Of a DNA stretch of 64,000 nucleotides, positions 1 to 11,142 are shown in pieces. The position numbers and the translations under genes were made by a program. Source of the DNA: Larus michahellis (Eukaryota; Chordata; Aves; Charadriiformes; Laridae); contig NC_133917.1 of NCBI RefSeq assembly GCF_964199755.1, positions 5,213,967-5,277,966 on the forward strand, given 5' to 3'. The notes beneath the pieces are model-generated. The model had not been told where the DNA came from. It saw only the letters and a list, made by a program, of their open reading frames with translations, and ran no database searches. How positions within the stretch are numbered: the stretch's first letter is position 1; every line of letters begins with the position of its first letter.

Positions 1-673
1 GGGTGTGGATGCCCAAGATGGGCTGCACAAGGAAGATGAGACAAAGCATTCTGGTTTGGGCATGAGGGAAGATTTGCTTTCCTCCGAGTATAAAACTGGG
101 CACTTTTCAGCATGATTTTTGCTGGAAGTGGAAATATATTTTGCCCACATATACAAATAGTTTTCTGGTCAAATATTTTGAGTTTTGATGATTTTTATTG
201 AAAAAGTAGGAGCTTTTCATGTGAAAGGGATATTTTCCATGTCCGTCTTTTTTGTTGTGACGACTTTGGTGTGAGATTAATCACCCTAATTGCAATTAAA
301 TTTATTATTAAGCCCCAACTTGCTGGCAGCAGGTGGGTGGAAAACCAGCCGGTTTCGATGTTAGGGCATCGGGGTGATGCGGGAGAGCACCACCTTCCAC
401 AACGGGGACCTGACCTCAATTAGCCTCCAAGACATTAACACAAGATAATTGTTAAATAATGATAATTAAATAATTGGCCTCTCTTCCTGTGGGCCCACAC
501 CCTGCACCGCAGCCCCGAGGCTGTCTGGAGCAGTACATGGAAACCGCATTTCCCATCCGCAGCCTTGACACGCTCCTAAATTGCTCCCAATGCTCCCAAC
601 TTTCCCCGAAGGCAGGGATGGCGCAGAGCCTCTTGCGGGCCTTTCAACCCTTTGTTTTATTGTGGTTTCCCAG
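1..673. other. SLC4A8 intron, partial
   Basis: Upstream of the first recognised exon. It includes an AT-rich part (about 90-330 and 430-475). No further SLC4A8 exon could be recognised here, so earlier exons lie before the window. Confidence 0.7.
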
Positions 674-919
674 AGACTACACGCTCTCCTATCTCTCTCT
701 GCGGGCGTGCATCGGGCTGTGGACCACCTTCTTGTGCATCGTGCTGGTGGCCACTGACGCCAGTTGTTTGGTTTGCTACATCACCCGCTTCACCGAAGAA
801 GCCTTCGCCTCCCTCATCTGCATGATCTTCATCTATGAGGCTCTAGAGAAGCTGAGTCATCTGCGAGAGATCTACCCTGTGCACATGCACAGCAAGCTCG
901 ACCTTCTCACCATCTACTA
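674..919 (+). CDS. SLC4A8: SLC4A8 exon: membrane spans with SLC4 signature
   Basis: Acceptor tttcccag before 674 and donor gtgggt at 920. It starts with the last base of a Lys codon and ends with two bases of a Tyr codon. It encodes [16 protein letters not shown], a hydrophobic span and [20 protein letters not shown], the SLC4 anion-transport signature. Reading straight through the donor meets an in-frame TAG, so splicing here is needed. Confidence 0.95.
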
Positions 920-2450
920 GTGGGTTTTTTCCTCCTAAAATGCTGCTGCCCCTTGGCAGGAGCTCAGGGCTGCACCTCCACTGCCTTTCCCTTACCCCTC
1001 TCTTGGCTTCTCTCCTCCCAGCTGTAAGTGTGAGGCGCCCACCCATCCCAGCAACGAAACCCTGCGTTTCTGGGAGAGCAACAAGATCAACGTGTCTGGC
1101 ATCACCTGGGAAAACCTCACGGTGACTGTAAGTGCCCCGAGCCACTGCTTCCTCGTGCTGCGGCCACAGGGTCCAGGGGCATTTGCGTGGTGCAAACCTC
1201 AGAGCCCTTCAGGTGATGACGGGCTTCAAACTGTGGTTGTGCTGCTCTGGAAAGTCATTACTTAGATCTAATGTGTGGTTTTAACCCGCTTGGTCCTGGG
1301 AAGGAGAGTCCACCTTGTCCAGTGCACCTTGTCCCCAGCGTCGTGGGTAATAACTGTCATCCTCTGGACAGTATTTCTGACCAGAAGGGAGGTTAAGCGG
1401 GTGCTTTGATTATTGTAGAAGTTGGAGGACTTAAGTTTATGCTTGAAGGTAGTAATTAGCTTCCTTAATTGGTTCCTAATAACTCCAGGCCTCGCTTTCT
1501 TACTCAGCACTGTCTGAAGGTGCCTGCATAAATTTGCATGTCTGAGCAGCCTCTTGGGCTGCTGTTGCTGGAAGCAGAGCCCAGGCATAGGACGGGGGGC
1601 TCTTGTGGACATCTTCCTCCCCCTGTGACCATGTCCTGTGAGCCCTCCACCGGGAAGGGGCAATTTGTCTCTTCTCCTTTCCTGTCATGGTTGTCCTAGC
1701 CCTCCTTCCCCGTTCCCTCTTTCTCTATCCCCAAGAGTTTCCAGTGTTTCCTTCCCCTCTGGTGTCTTCTTCAACCATGGTGACCTGCCGTTCAAACGGA
1801 GGATGTGCCATGGGTCTGGTGTCCCATCGTATCTCTTCTCTCCGCTCTCCTCTGTGTAATTCGATAATGTCCTGGTTTGATGTGTCACTTGTTCAGCTGC
1901 TGCCGCTCATTAAATATAAATCTCCATTGTCAGCAGCAGTTACAAGGTCATGGATCTTGGACCAAGATCCTCAAAATCCCCCAGTTACCCCAGGTTTCCT
2001 TGCTGCATGTGCACTGCCTTTGTGTGCTGACGCTCTGTTTCCCCAGGAATGTCGGTATTTGCATGGAGAGTTTCAAGGACCTGCCTGTGGACACAATGGT
2101 CCCTACACGCCTAACGTCCTCTTCTGGTGCTGCATCCTCTTCTTCTCCACCTTTGTCCTGTCGAGCTTATTGAAGAAGTTTAAAACCAGCCGTTACTTCC
2201 CAACCAGAGTAGGTAGAAGGTGGTGGCCAGCAGCAGTCTCCACACTCACTTCTCAAAATGGCTTTCCTGGAGCGCTAAGGAGTGTTTGCCACCACTTGGT
2301 CAAGCTGGGAAATGTTGACCTTGAAGGCCAAGCTTGGATGTCTCTCACTATGAGTGCAAAATGATCGTAGCATTTCCCACTTGCCTCGCCACCTGCCCCA
2401 GAGCGATTTTTCGCTCAGGCAGTGGGAAATCAGGTCTTCCAAAGTTGGGT

Positions 2451-2489
<39 letters not shown>

Positions 2490-5400
2490 TCCACCTTCTG
2501 TGCCTTATGTGCTCAAGGGGACAGTTGATTCAAATGAGGAGCTGCCGTAGAAAAAGACACAAAAGACAGTTTCTTCCTTTTGAGGAGCAAATGATGCCTC
2601 AGTGCCTTATTCCCATATTAGCTGTGAGTGTGGCTGTAGTGGCAGACATCCGTTTCCTTATTTTTTTAATATTTACTTTTTTTAAGGTTTGAATTAAAAC
2701 AACACCTTTTCCACCTAATTAAACTTTTTTTATTGTCTGACGCTAGATCTCACAGGGACAAACACAGCAACAGTATCTAACCAAGGGATTTGGCTGCATG
2801 TCCTCAGAGTGGTGGGATTTTGTTAACCGGCTTTAATGTTGTTGATGTCCTTAACTTTTCCATCTCCCGTTACGGGTCTGTTTGTGATGCCCCTTTCAGC
2901 TCTGGTTTCTTGCCCCAGGTACGGTCCACAGTAAGTGACTTTGCTGTTTTCCTCACCATCGTCGTCATGGTGCTCATTGACTTCATGATTGGGATCCCAT
3001 CACCAAAGCTCCACGTCCCCCATATGTTCAAGGTAATGGGGGGTTTGGGCATGGAGCTGGTTCCAGCCCTTGGGGATGCCACAAGGTGATGCTGGGGCAG
3101 GACAGGGCTGAGCCTGGAGGAGATGCTGGTGGCGGTACCATCTCCTCTTCCACCTCCAAGTGCATCGTTTCCTTCTGGAAATGAGAAGACAGCCCCAAAA
3201 CTAGATCCCTACAGGAGAAGTGTCTCCTGTTGGAGACAGCACCGCTGGACCCCATGGGAGAGGGTGACATGAAGCCAGGGCTGGGAGATGCTCTGGCGCA
3301 GGGGTGGAGAGGAGAACCAAAGCCAGTGCAGCGGCTGGCAGTTGATCCTGATGTTTTGTGCTTTGTCACAGCCTACCAGAGACGACCGCGGGTGGTTCAT
3401 CAACCCCATAGGACCCAACCCTTGGTGGACAGTGTTGGCTGCGCTCATCCCAGCTCTGCTTTGCACCATCTTGATATTCATGGACCAGCAGATCACTGCC
3501 GTTATTGTGAACAGGAACGAGCACAAGCTGAAGGTAAGGGTCTGTGAGAGACGACCCTGTCCCCAGCCCACTCCGGGCTGCAGGCGCGGGGAGAAGCTCC
3601 TGTTCCAAATGCTTCCTGAAGGAGTTGGTCTGGGACAACGTCAGGCGGTGTGGCAGGATGCTCTCCTGGATTAATGATGACACAGGGAGCAAATGACAAA
3701 GGAGTTCAGATGAGCAATCTTTCAGAGGAGCAAATTAATCTTAGAGCAATATAGAAGTGTGTTTCTGTCTTAAAATGTCAGCAGCAGCTGGGGGAATGAA
3801 TCGTTTTGACGTGCTGCCAGGGATAACTTGGAGTCACGTCTTTCTTGCAAGTGGTAGAAATTTCTTTATGAATGAAAAAACAGTCAGGTTTTTTTTGAGA
3901 AGTAGATACCGCACAAAACCCCCAATACACTTTGTCTGAACTCCTGCCAGATTTTCACGCAAGGCGCTTGCGCAAAGGCTGCATACATCCTTGTTTGGTT
4001 CTGATTCTTATTTTACATTTTCAAGAAGGTGGCTTGCGCTTGAGTAGGGTTTGAGTCTGACTTGCGACATTGTCCTTGCTCTTGTGCTGCGGGATGCTCT
4101 GTTCCTTGTTTTGCTCCCCACAGAAGGGATGCGGGTACCACCTGGACCTTTTCATGGTGGCCGTGATGCTCGGGGTGTGCTCCGTGATGGGGCTGCCCTG
4201 GTTTGTGGCTGCGACCGTCCTGTCCATCACCCACGTGAACAGCCTCAAAGTAGAATCTGGCTGCTCAGCTCCAGGAGAACAACCCAAGTTCCTGGGGATA
4301 CGAGAGCAGAGAGTCACCGGCTTGATGATCTTTGTGCTCATGGGCTGCTCCGTCTTCCTCACTTCGGTGTTAAAGGTAAGAGGAAAATGCAAAACACCCA
4401 GCAGGGAGGTTATACAAAAATAGTCCCTTCTCTCCAGGCCTGAGTGGTTCGGGAGCGGAGGAGGAGGAGGAGATCCCAAACCTTGAGGCTTGACCCATGG
4501 TGGGAACCAGCCTTGGTTACGCTTTCCAGCCCTTCAGAGCCCAGTTTGGGGTGCTCGAGGCAAGCAGGCGAGAAGACTGCTTTAGTTTTCAGGTGTCTTT
4601 CGGGCCCACCCGTGTTTATGGGTTACAATTAAGCAGATTCAGACCAGCACATCTGCTCTCTTTCAAGCAGGCAGCGCGTTAGCGGTTGCAATTTCCTCCC
4701 CCAAAATACCTCAGGACAGCCGTTCCCGGTAGCTAAACACACTGAAATCATCCCCATGGGCTTCCCTGTGTGTTCCTCCCACAAACTAATCTCATCTCTA
4801 GGCTAAAAGATTTTGCGTGTTGCCACAAGAATATGTAGAAATGTTTTCCTGCCGTCACAGAATGCGGCATATGGTAGCATGGGTGAATTCACCTGTTTTC
4901 CTCCAGCCTTTCTGGAAAATAGGATTATTCTAATGAAACATAACTCAGAAGCTCAGCCTAAAGCACAGCACACACTCATTCGCACGCACAAAATCTCCAG
5001 TGGTTAAAATCTGACACATCTTTAACCCTGTGGAAACTGGAGAGTTTTAGGCAATTTTAGGCAGTGCCTGTAGAAGAGAGTGTTGATACTGAAACTGTGG
5101 TTTTTTTAAAAAAACAAATTATTGCATTCTTTTTTTCCCCAGTTTATACCAATGCCTGTGCTTTATGGCGTCTTTCTCTACATGGGTGTGTCGTCACTCA
5201 AAGGAATTCAGGTACGGACTCTTTTACAGCGTGCAGCGTGTTGGCTCCCTGCTATTTCATCTCCGGAGAAGCAGGAAAAAAGCAGTGGTATAGGAAAAAA
5301 CCTCTCCCGAAAGCAAGCAGTGACGGTATTTTGTGTAGAGAAAAGCTTGGTGGAGGCCCGGGAGGTGCATGGGGCTGGGAGGACCAGGCACGTTCAGCGC

Positions 5401-7237
5401 GCTCTGTTGCGTGGTTCAGGGCAGGTCGATGTTTGATTACGTGAAAGTGGGGGAATTCAGGGCAATTTCTACCACCGGTGGAAATCCTTGCTGGGGGATT
5501 CAGCGTGCCAAGAAATAACGTGGAATAGTTACAATTCGGTGGGCAGCTCTCATGGGCAAGCTGGTTTATGGAGGGAGCGACGGGCAAATGGGTGCTGCTC
5601 CCAGGAGGAACGTAGTGGGATCCAGGATTTCTCATTGCCAGCGAGATCCCGAAAGCTCCCTCCACGTCTCAGCAGGGCCAGAAACTTTCCACAGGCCCAA
5701 GGTGCCAACTTTTCCCCTTTTATTTTGCAGTTCTTCGATCGCTTGAAGCTGTTTTGGATGCCGGCGAAACACCAGCCGGATTTCATCTACCTGCGGCACG
5801 TTCCCTTGCGGAAGGTGCATTTCTTCACCATGATCCAGCTGATCTGCCTCGTCCTGCTCTGGGCCATCAAGGTGTCCCGTGCTGCCATCGTCTTTCCCAT
5901 GATGGTAAGAGCCGGTGCCGCTCGGCAGCGGGAGGTTTGGAGCATTGGAATGAGACGTAGCATCATCTCTGGCCTCACCGCATCTTCCCTCTTATTTGTG
6001 AAGGTTTTGGCTCTTGTTTTTGTCCGCAAAGTGATGGATTTCTGCTTCTCGAAGAGAGAGCTCAGCTTTCTGGATGACCTTATGCCAGAAAGCAAGAAGA
6101 AGAAGTTGGATGATGCCAAAAACGAAGCCAAAGAAGAGGAGGTAACGCTTGCTGCGTGCTCGGGGCTGGGCGTCTCCCTCGGGCTCTGAGATCGCCTGTT
6201 TCTATCTCTGCTTGTCTTGAAAAGGTCAGAACTCACTAGAAATAGATCCTGGTAGCCTGGATCCCACATCGTAACCTTTTTTTCCTAAATTAGCAGTGGG
6301 CTTAACACTTGAATAGAGGTATAATTTTTGAAATGAGTCATTTATAATAAATATTATTGTTTAAAAATTTGCTCATAATGGTGTTTTTAACCCCTCAAAA
6401 TGTTTGAAGGGAAAGGCCTTTGCCATGCCGCACTAACAGAAGGTCAGAAGGAGAGCACAGCGTGCAGCGTTTTGCTGGGTGTTTAGTTTATCTCCTCTTT
6501 GATCAAAGGCACAGAACTTGATTTGTCCCTTTTTCTGTCAGGAATCCCAGAAGATGATGGAAGCCGCTGCTGCAAATTCAATTCGGCTGCAACTGGGGAA
6601 GACCAGCAACTTGGATATCCCAAAGCAAAGCAGTGACAGGTAAAGCCCCACCGAGCACCAAGACCCCCGGCAAGACTAATGTTAAGGTTTTTGGCACAAT
6701 TTTCTCCACTTACATCTTCACTGAGCATCCCATTGGAATGCAGTCAGCCTGGTGGGAAACGCAAGCGTAGGGGCAGGGCTGCAGGAGGTGACGGCAGGGC
6801 TCTGCCGCCAAGCAGCGTGGCTGCACAACTCACCTTCGACCCCCAAAAACTTGCATCATCAGTGACTTTATGGTACCTGGAGAGTCTCATACTTAAAAAT
6901 GAGGAGCTGCAGGTACGATCTGTACCAGCGGTGGCTTAGAGAGCCCCACTCCGGGGCTAAGCACCAGCAAGAGCCTTTGCACGGGGCTGCAGCTCTGCAG
7001 CTCTCAGGCTCGTCCCCCAAAACTCCTCATCCGGCAACACCTGCCGAGCTTCGGTTCTCCAGACCCCCCCGTTCCTCCTGCTGATGCTGATGGACTTGGC
7101 GGCATCAGCTCCCACCATCGGGGATTGCTATCGGAAATATTTATTGCAGGACTGATCCTTCTGAGATCAATATCTCGGACGAAATGTCGAAAACAACGGT
7201 ATGGAAGGCTCTCACTATGAACACGGAAACGCTCTGA
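674..7237 (+). CDS. SLC4A8: SLC4A8 (sodium-driven bicarbonate transporter), C-terminal half, eleven exons
   Basis: Plasma-membrane SLC4 transporter that couples Na+ and bicarbonate movement to chloride exchange and controls intracellular pH, mainly in neurons. Coding exons are 674-919, 1022-1127, 2047-2208, 2919-3032, 3372-3533, 4124-4375, 5143-5211, 5731-5904, 6004-6141, 6542-6639 and 7150-7237. All have AG/GT borders and join in one frame to give about 536 residues, half of the usual ~1,090. The N-terminal cytoplasmic domain and first membrane spans lie before the window. Visible family marks are [89 protein letters not shown] and [17 protein letters not shown]. The tail ([20 protein letters not shown]) fits SLC4A8 better than SLC4A10 or SLC4A7. 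The ending MNTETL is shorter than the human ending as I remember it. Family certain; paralogue very likely, also supported by nearby 12q13-type genes. Confidence 0.95.
1022..1127 (+). CDS. SLC4A8: SLC4A8 exon: large extracellular loop, glycosylated part
   Basis: Acceptor ctcctcccag, donor gtaagt. It encodes [15 protein letters not shown], then [13 protein letters not shown]. Three N-glycosylation sequons (NET, NVS, NLT) and the first two of the four loop cysteines are visible, as expected for the large extracellular loop of Na+-coupled SLC4 carriers. Confidence 0.93.
2047..2208 (+). CDS. SLC4A8: SLC4A8 exon: loop end and next membrane span
   Basis: Acceptor gtttccccag, donor gtaggt, 54 codons, phase 0 at both ends. 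It encodes [20 protein letters not shown] with the last two loop cysteines, a membrane span ([19 protein letters not shown]) and [10 protein letters not shown]. Confidence 0.95.
2456..2490. repeat. (TTTTG)n microsatellite in an SLC4A8 intron
   Basis: About five tandem TTTTG units (tgttttgttttgttttg) within a T-rich run, in the intron between the 2047-2208 and 2919-3032 exons. Confidence 0.9.
2919..3032 (+). CDS. SLC4A8: SLC4A8 exon: [14 protein letters not shown] span
   Basis: Acceptor cttgccccag, donor gtaatg, 38 codons in phase 0. It encodes [20 protein letters not shown] and [15 protein letters not shown], a span and short loop conserved across Na+-coupled SLC4 members. Confidence 0.95.
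3372..3533 (+). CDS. SLC4A8: SLC4A8 exon: PTRDDRGW loop and span
   Basis: Acceptor ttgtcacag, donor gtaagg, 54 codons. It encodes [19 protein letters not shown] followed by a span and [19 protein letters not shown]. Human SLC4A8 has INRKE where this has VNRNE. Confidence 0.95.
4124..4375 (+). CDS. SLC4A8: SLC4A8 exon: largest transmembrane exon in the window
   Basis: Acceptor gctccccacag, donor gtaaga, 84 codons. It encodes [38 protein letters not shown] and [20 protein letters not shown], then another span ending SVLK. This is among the best conserved parts of the family. Confidence 0.96.
5143..5211 (+). CDS. SLC4A8: SLC4A8 exon: short 23-codon membrane exon
   Basis: Acceptor tttttttcccccag, donor gtacgg. 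It encodes [20 protein letters not shown] plus GIQ, phase 0 at both ends. Confidence 0.95.
5731..5904 (+). CDS. SLC4A8: SLC4A8 exon: [20 protein letters not shown]
   Basis: Acceptor tattttgcag, donor gtaaga, 58 codons. It encodes the cytoplasmic loop [36 protein letters not shown] and a span ending AAIVFPMM. Confidence 0.95.
6004..6141 (+). CDS. SLC4A8: SLC4A8 exon: last span and lysine-rich tail start
   Basis: Acceptor cttatttgtgaag, donor gtaacg, 46 codons. It encodes [20 protein letters not shown] and [17 protein letters not shown], ending in an acidic EEE run. LDDLM resembles the acidic carbonic-anhydrase-binding motif described in SLC4 tails. Confidence 0.95.
6542..6639 (+). CDS. SLC4A8: SLC4A8 exon: variable cytoplasmic tail
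   Basis: Acceptor ttttctgtcag, donor gtaaag. It encodes [20 protein letters not shown] and [12 protein letters not shown] plus two bases of an Arg codon. It aligns only loosely with the human tail, but splice sites and frame are intact and it joins cleanly to the conserved final exon. Confidence 0.85.
7150..7237 (+). CDS. SLC4A8: SLC4A8 terminal coding exon
   Basis: Acceptor atttattgcag. It completes the split Arg codon and reads [20 protein letters not shown], then LTMNTETL and TGA at 7235-7237. The block is nearly the same as the human SLC4A8 tail, but the stop comes about seven codons earlier than in the human form I recall. Confidence 0.93.
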
Positions 7238-7373
7238 ATCCGTGGAGGAAGGAGGTAAAGGATTGCGCGTGAACGCGGCCCTGCTCCTCTGCCGGTGCTG
7301 GCACGTGCCTACGGGTCTTTTTGCCAGCCACGCCGAGCAGTCGGCCCGTCCCTGGGAACAGGCGGCGTTACGG

Positions 7374-8028
7374 TGTGAGGAACCCACAACAATTTCTTGT
7401 CATTTGGACAATTATTCTCTTACCCGATGGCCCCTCCCCACCTGGGACGGGGAATTGGGGAAAAACAAGGAAATCTGAGGGACGAAATATAAACAGATTT
7501 AATAGAATAATACTAAATAATTGACATTAATAGCACTAAAGAACCAGTATTGATCCCAATACCTATATAAAATACACAAGGACTATCCCCAGCCCGTTCT
7601 ATCGTAGGAAGCCGGGCACTCCGGGCAGGGGACAGCCAATATGGGACCCTGCGAGCGCTGCGGCTTCGGGAGGAAGGGAAGGGCTCAGGGCTCCGGCACC
7701 GGGGCGAGGAGCGCTCGGGATGGCAGCCAGCAAGGGAGAGAGAGAGAGAGAGGGGAGAGAACTCCTCAGCAAATTTCCTAATTTCTATGGAATGTGCCGT
7801 TCATGGTATAAAATAACCCTGTTGGCAGCTTGGGGCAAGTGCCCGGGTCTCGCTCCTCCTTGTCCCTGCACCTGGCGAGCTCGAAAAAGGCCAAGACCAT
7901 GAAACCCGCACCCCAGAGCTGGTGATAAAGTAAATATTTCCACCAAATCAGACACTAGAATCTTCTAGAAGTGCAGTTTTCCCAAGCAGTAGAAGGGAAG
8001 TCAGCCCTGCGTTGCTCAAACCAGGACA
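7374..8028 (+). mobile_element. Avian endogenous retrovirus LTR remnant (fossil)
   Basis: From memory, the tract resembles LTR sequences common in bird genomes: an A-rich part with aaacagatttaatagaataa, a block around 7794-7920 with a TATA-like tataaaata, and an end reading aaaccaggaca. It probably begins near tgtgagg at 7374 and ends at the CA at 8028. No gag, pol or env remains were seen beside it, so it looks like a solo LTR. No target-site duplication could be read. Age is not measurable here; its good match to remembered copies suggests bird-lineage rather than very ancient insertion. Family (ERVK- or ERVL-like) uncertain. Confidence 0.5.
7735..7752. repeat. (GA)n microsatellite
   Basis: About nine GA units inside the fossil LTR tract downstream of SLC4A8. 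Confidence 0.8.
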
Positions 8029-9961
8029 GACGGCGAGGACCACGGCACGCGAACCAGTGTGGTCCCACCATCGGGGCAGCAGCCGGCTGGTCCCCCGCTG
8101 ACGATGCTCTCCCTCTTCCCCCCTCCCAGTTTTCATGTTTAGGAATCTTGACCTTGAAGGAGAGGAGAGAGAACGTGACTCAGGGATGTGCCAAATGCAG
8201 ACACGGGGAGAAACCGCTCTTTTTCAGTTGGAGGATTCCCATTTAAGCCATGCCGATGTTTTCAGCTGTCCTTGGTGTGCTTCAGGCGTTCCGTATCTCT
8301 CCACCAGCAAACTGAGGTGCACATCACAGTCCGTGGGAGTTCGCTGTTGTTCCGCCTCCGTGTGTACGTGCGTGTGTTGTTGCGGTTTTGTAGTGGTAGA
8401 GGGACTGCTACCGCTTTACCATTTAGTGCTATTTTTTTAATATCTAAGTCCTCCTCTTCTTTCTCTCTTTTTTTGTTCCAAATATAAACTTTGAATGTAC
8501 AAAATCATTTGCTGGTATATTTGACGCATTCTCCACTTTCTTCTTCATCAGGACCAGGTTTTCGCTCTGGTTTGGGGTCCTGCCTTCAGTTCACTCTTGT
8601 GTCTCTTACCGGTAGGAGAGGGATTGCCCTCGGGGGTGGAGCAGCCTGGAGCGTCCGAGCGGTTGGGCGAAGGAAAAGGAAAAGCATTTGCTCCCTACGC
8701 TCCAGTTTTATATTGGTTTTTTTGGGGTTTTATTTTGATTTGTTTTTTTTTTTTCTTGCTTTGGCTCCACCATCAGCCTGGAAGCTGGAAAATGCAGAAA
8801 TGCCACCTTCTTGTCCCCTGGCTGTACATGGATATAAGGGAGCACTTAAAATCAAACACTTCGGTACGCCTTATGGTTGCAGGAGCGGCCAGGTGGGACC
8901 TGGGGCTCTGCGCCTCTGCTGCTCCTCCACGTCCCTTCCCTTTCCCTCCCTGGCTCCCTCTGGTTTTTAATTCATCTCGGTTCCATGCAAAGCTTGGGGT
9001 GGCCAGGGATGGGTGGGATGAGCCGGGAGGAGAGTGGGAAGGTGCCTTTCCCTCCTCCCTTTCCCTGCCCCTTTGCAGGAAGGAGCTGTTGGGCAGAGAT
9101 TGTTCTCCTGCTCCCGTCATGTTTCTGGGGGGTCGTTGGGCTGCAGTGTCACCCCGGAGACGTGGCCGTGGAGCCCGGGAGGAGAGCACAACCCAGGAGA
9201 AAAGGTCCTCTGCCAGCACCTGCTCCTGGCGTCTGCCACGGGTGGGATGGGTACACGAACCCTCCTGCCGTCATCATGTCCCATCCCCTGCGGGAGCCTT
9301 TTTCTGCATCAAACCAACCCAAAACGACAAGGGCGAGTCAGTGCTTCTTGCCAACTGGTAGGGGGAAGAAAAAAACCAAACCCATAGAAATTTGCTCTGT
9401 AAGTGTGAAAACAGCCCATCACCAACAATCAGATGGATTTACGGGATGGGGTTTCGCCAGCTGCTGGTGCCAGCGCGGCACGGTGGCGGTCGGAGGGGGC
9501 AGGAACTGGTTTCGCTCGTAAGAAGGAGGGGAGGCAAAAGCAACCGGCTTGGAGGAAGGGAAAGGGGCAAAGCCGGGGTTTTCTTGCTGCTGTTCCACCA
9601 TGTGCGTCCCCTCCGGCTCTCCCTTCCCGCAGAGGAACGGCCAGGTGCAGGAGAGCCCCCGCCTTTCCACCCTCTGGAAAAGAAACTTTAATTCCCGTGA
9701 TGTACGTGCGCGAAGGCAGTGACCCCCCAAGGCTGCGGAGCTGGGTGCTTGCGCTGCCAGCCCCATCGCTGCCCTGCCCCTAAAATGGGATTATACAGTT
9801 CTAATGTAGGACAACTTGGTTTTGTTTTTTTTTCCTTTTTCTTTTCCTCTCTGTAAGAGGAGAGACCGGGCTGAACTCGGCTCCCTCCTGGCAGGGACCA
9901 GGGCTGGAGCCTGGGCTTGTTTTTGGCACGTGCCTGGCATCCCTCCAGCCTGGAAAGAGAG

Positions 9962-9984
9962 GAAAGAAAGAAAGAAAGAAAGAA
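9962..9984. repeat. (GAAA)n microsatellite
   Basis: Short run of about six GAAA units in the SLC4A8 downstream tract. Confidence 0.85.
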
Positions 9985-10724
9985 CGAACCCCACCCTGGA
10001 GGGAAAACGGGGCCGGTTGCAATGAAGAGGGGGCTGGCTCTGGCCCCGCAGGGCTCTGCGTCGCCCCTGGCCGCGGGGGAGCCTGGAGAGCCTTGGAATT
10101 GCCTCTGTAATTCCGTATTTAAAAAGCAAACCAGGCTTCCTCGGCATGCCCACTGCAGCTGTCTTCGGCGTTTGAAGCTTTGTTTTTTGCTATTTACAGG
10201 GCTAGATTTCTTTTTCTTTGTTTATTATAATTTTTTTTTTAATTAAATGAAATAAATTATTTAGTGACGTGGCTCTGGGCCACCTAAAAGGCAGTTGTAG
10301 CCCTTGGGGCTGCCTGTGGCCCCAGCGCTGCGCTGCCTCCCCCCGTAACACACCAGGAACCCGTGGACGCCTCCTTATTTTGGGAGAATTTAATATTTCC
10401 CTGTGCGGAGGAGAATTATATGGGGGGTGGGGGGGAAACCCTCCGAAGCTGCTCCTGGAGTCACTTTAGGACTAAAAAGAATACCCTTGAAGTGAGGCGC
10501 AGTGCTTTACCGGGCAGCAGCACCCTCCCCGCCGATGCGGGGGGCGCGGGGCGTTTTCCTCGTCTTTGGTGCCTTAAAACAGTTCCCCAAATCTCCTGTC
10601 GGCCCCCGCAAAAGAAGTTTCCTAAAACGAAGTGCATGGAAATCCCTGAGGGGGGCGGGGAGGGAAGGATGTGAAAAGGTAATAAATAAGGTGCTGGCAC
10701 TTCTTTTTTTTTAAATTATTTTAT

Positions 10725-10737
10725 CCCCCCCCCCCCC
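10725..10737. repeat. Poly-C run
   Basis: Thirteen C in a row after an AT-rich stretch. Similar homopolymers are G at 18745-18757 and C at 57286-57297. Confidence 0.85.
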
Positions 10738-11136
10738 AGTGCGCTACATGTAGAAACACAGAAATTATTTTTGTTCTGGAGATGCTGAAATATATTTATT
10801 TTATTGTAAGAGATGCTCTAGTTTGGAAACGCTCCGTGTTGTAAACTAAATGCGGGCGGGGGGGAGGGGAGAGAAAAATCCACCAAGTGAATCTGTGTTA
10901 TTTATCACTTTGAGTCTTTGTGTGGTTTTGCGTTTGGGTTTTTTTTTTTTTTTAAAAAAAACATTTGTTTTATTCTGGGCTCGTTCTGTGGAACTCCAGT
11001 GACACAAACCCGCGTCGCCGTCCCGTGGGTCCCGTCGTGGGACGTTGCCGTTGACTGACGGGTGCCGCCCGCCAGAGCCGCCTCTTGTCTCCGATTTTTC
11101 TCGTGTTGCCCATGGAGCGTAATGGGAAAATAACGG

Positions 11137-11142
11137 AATAAA
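11137..11142 (+). terminator. Candidate poly(A) signal of SLC4A8
   Basis: AATAAA followed within 30 bases by GT-rich sequence. An alternative AATAAA is at 10251-10256, with ATTAAA just before it. The choice between them is not decidable from sequence alone. Confidence 0.35.

Noticed and set aside
474-673. Open frame extending the first SLC4A8 exon upstream
   Set aside because: The protein match begins only after the AG at 672-673; the upstream translation is unlike any SLC4 protein and is intronic.
6679-6939. Possible extra SLC4A8 exon between the last two exons
   Set aside because: The joined reading frame of 6542-6639 and 7150-7237 is already complete and conserved; a GT follows an open frame at 6912 but no homology supports it.
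8597-9361. 254-codon open frame downstream of SLC4A8
   Set aside because: G+C-rich chance frame in a likely UTR or spacer, with no recognisable protein features.
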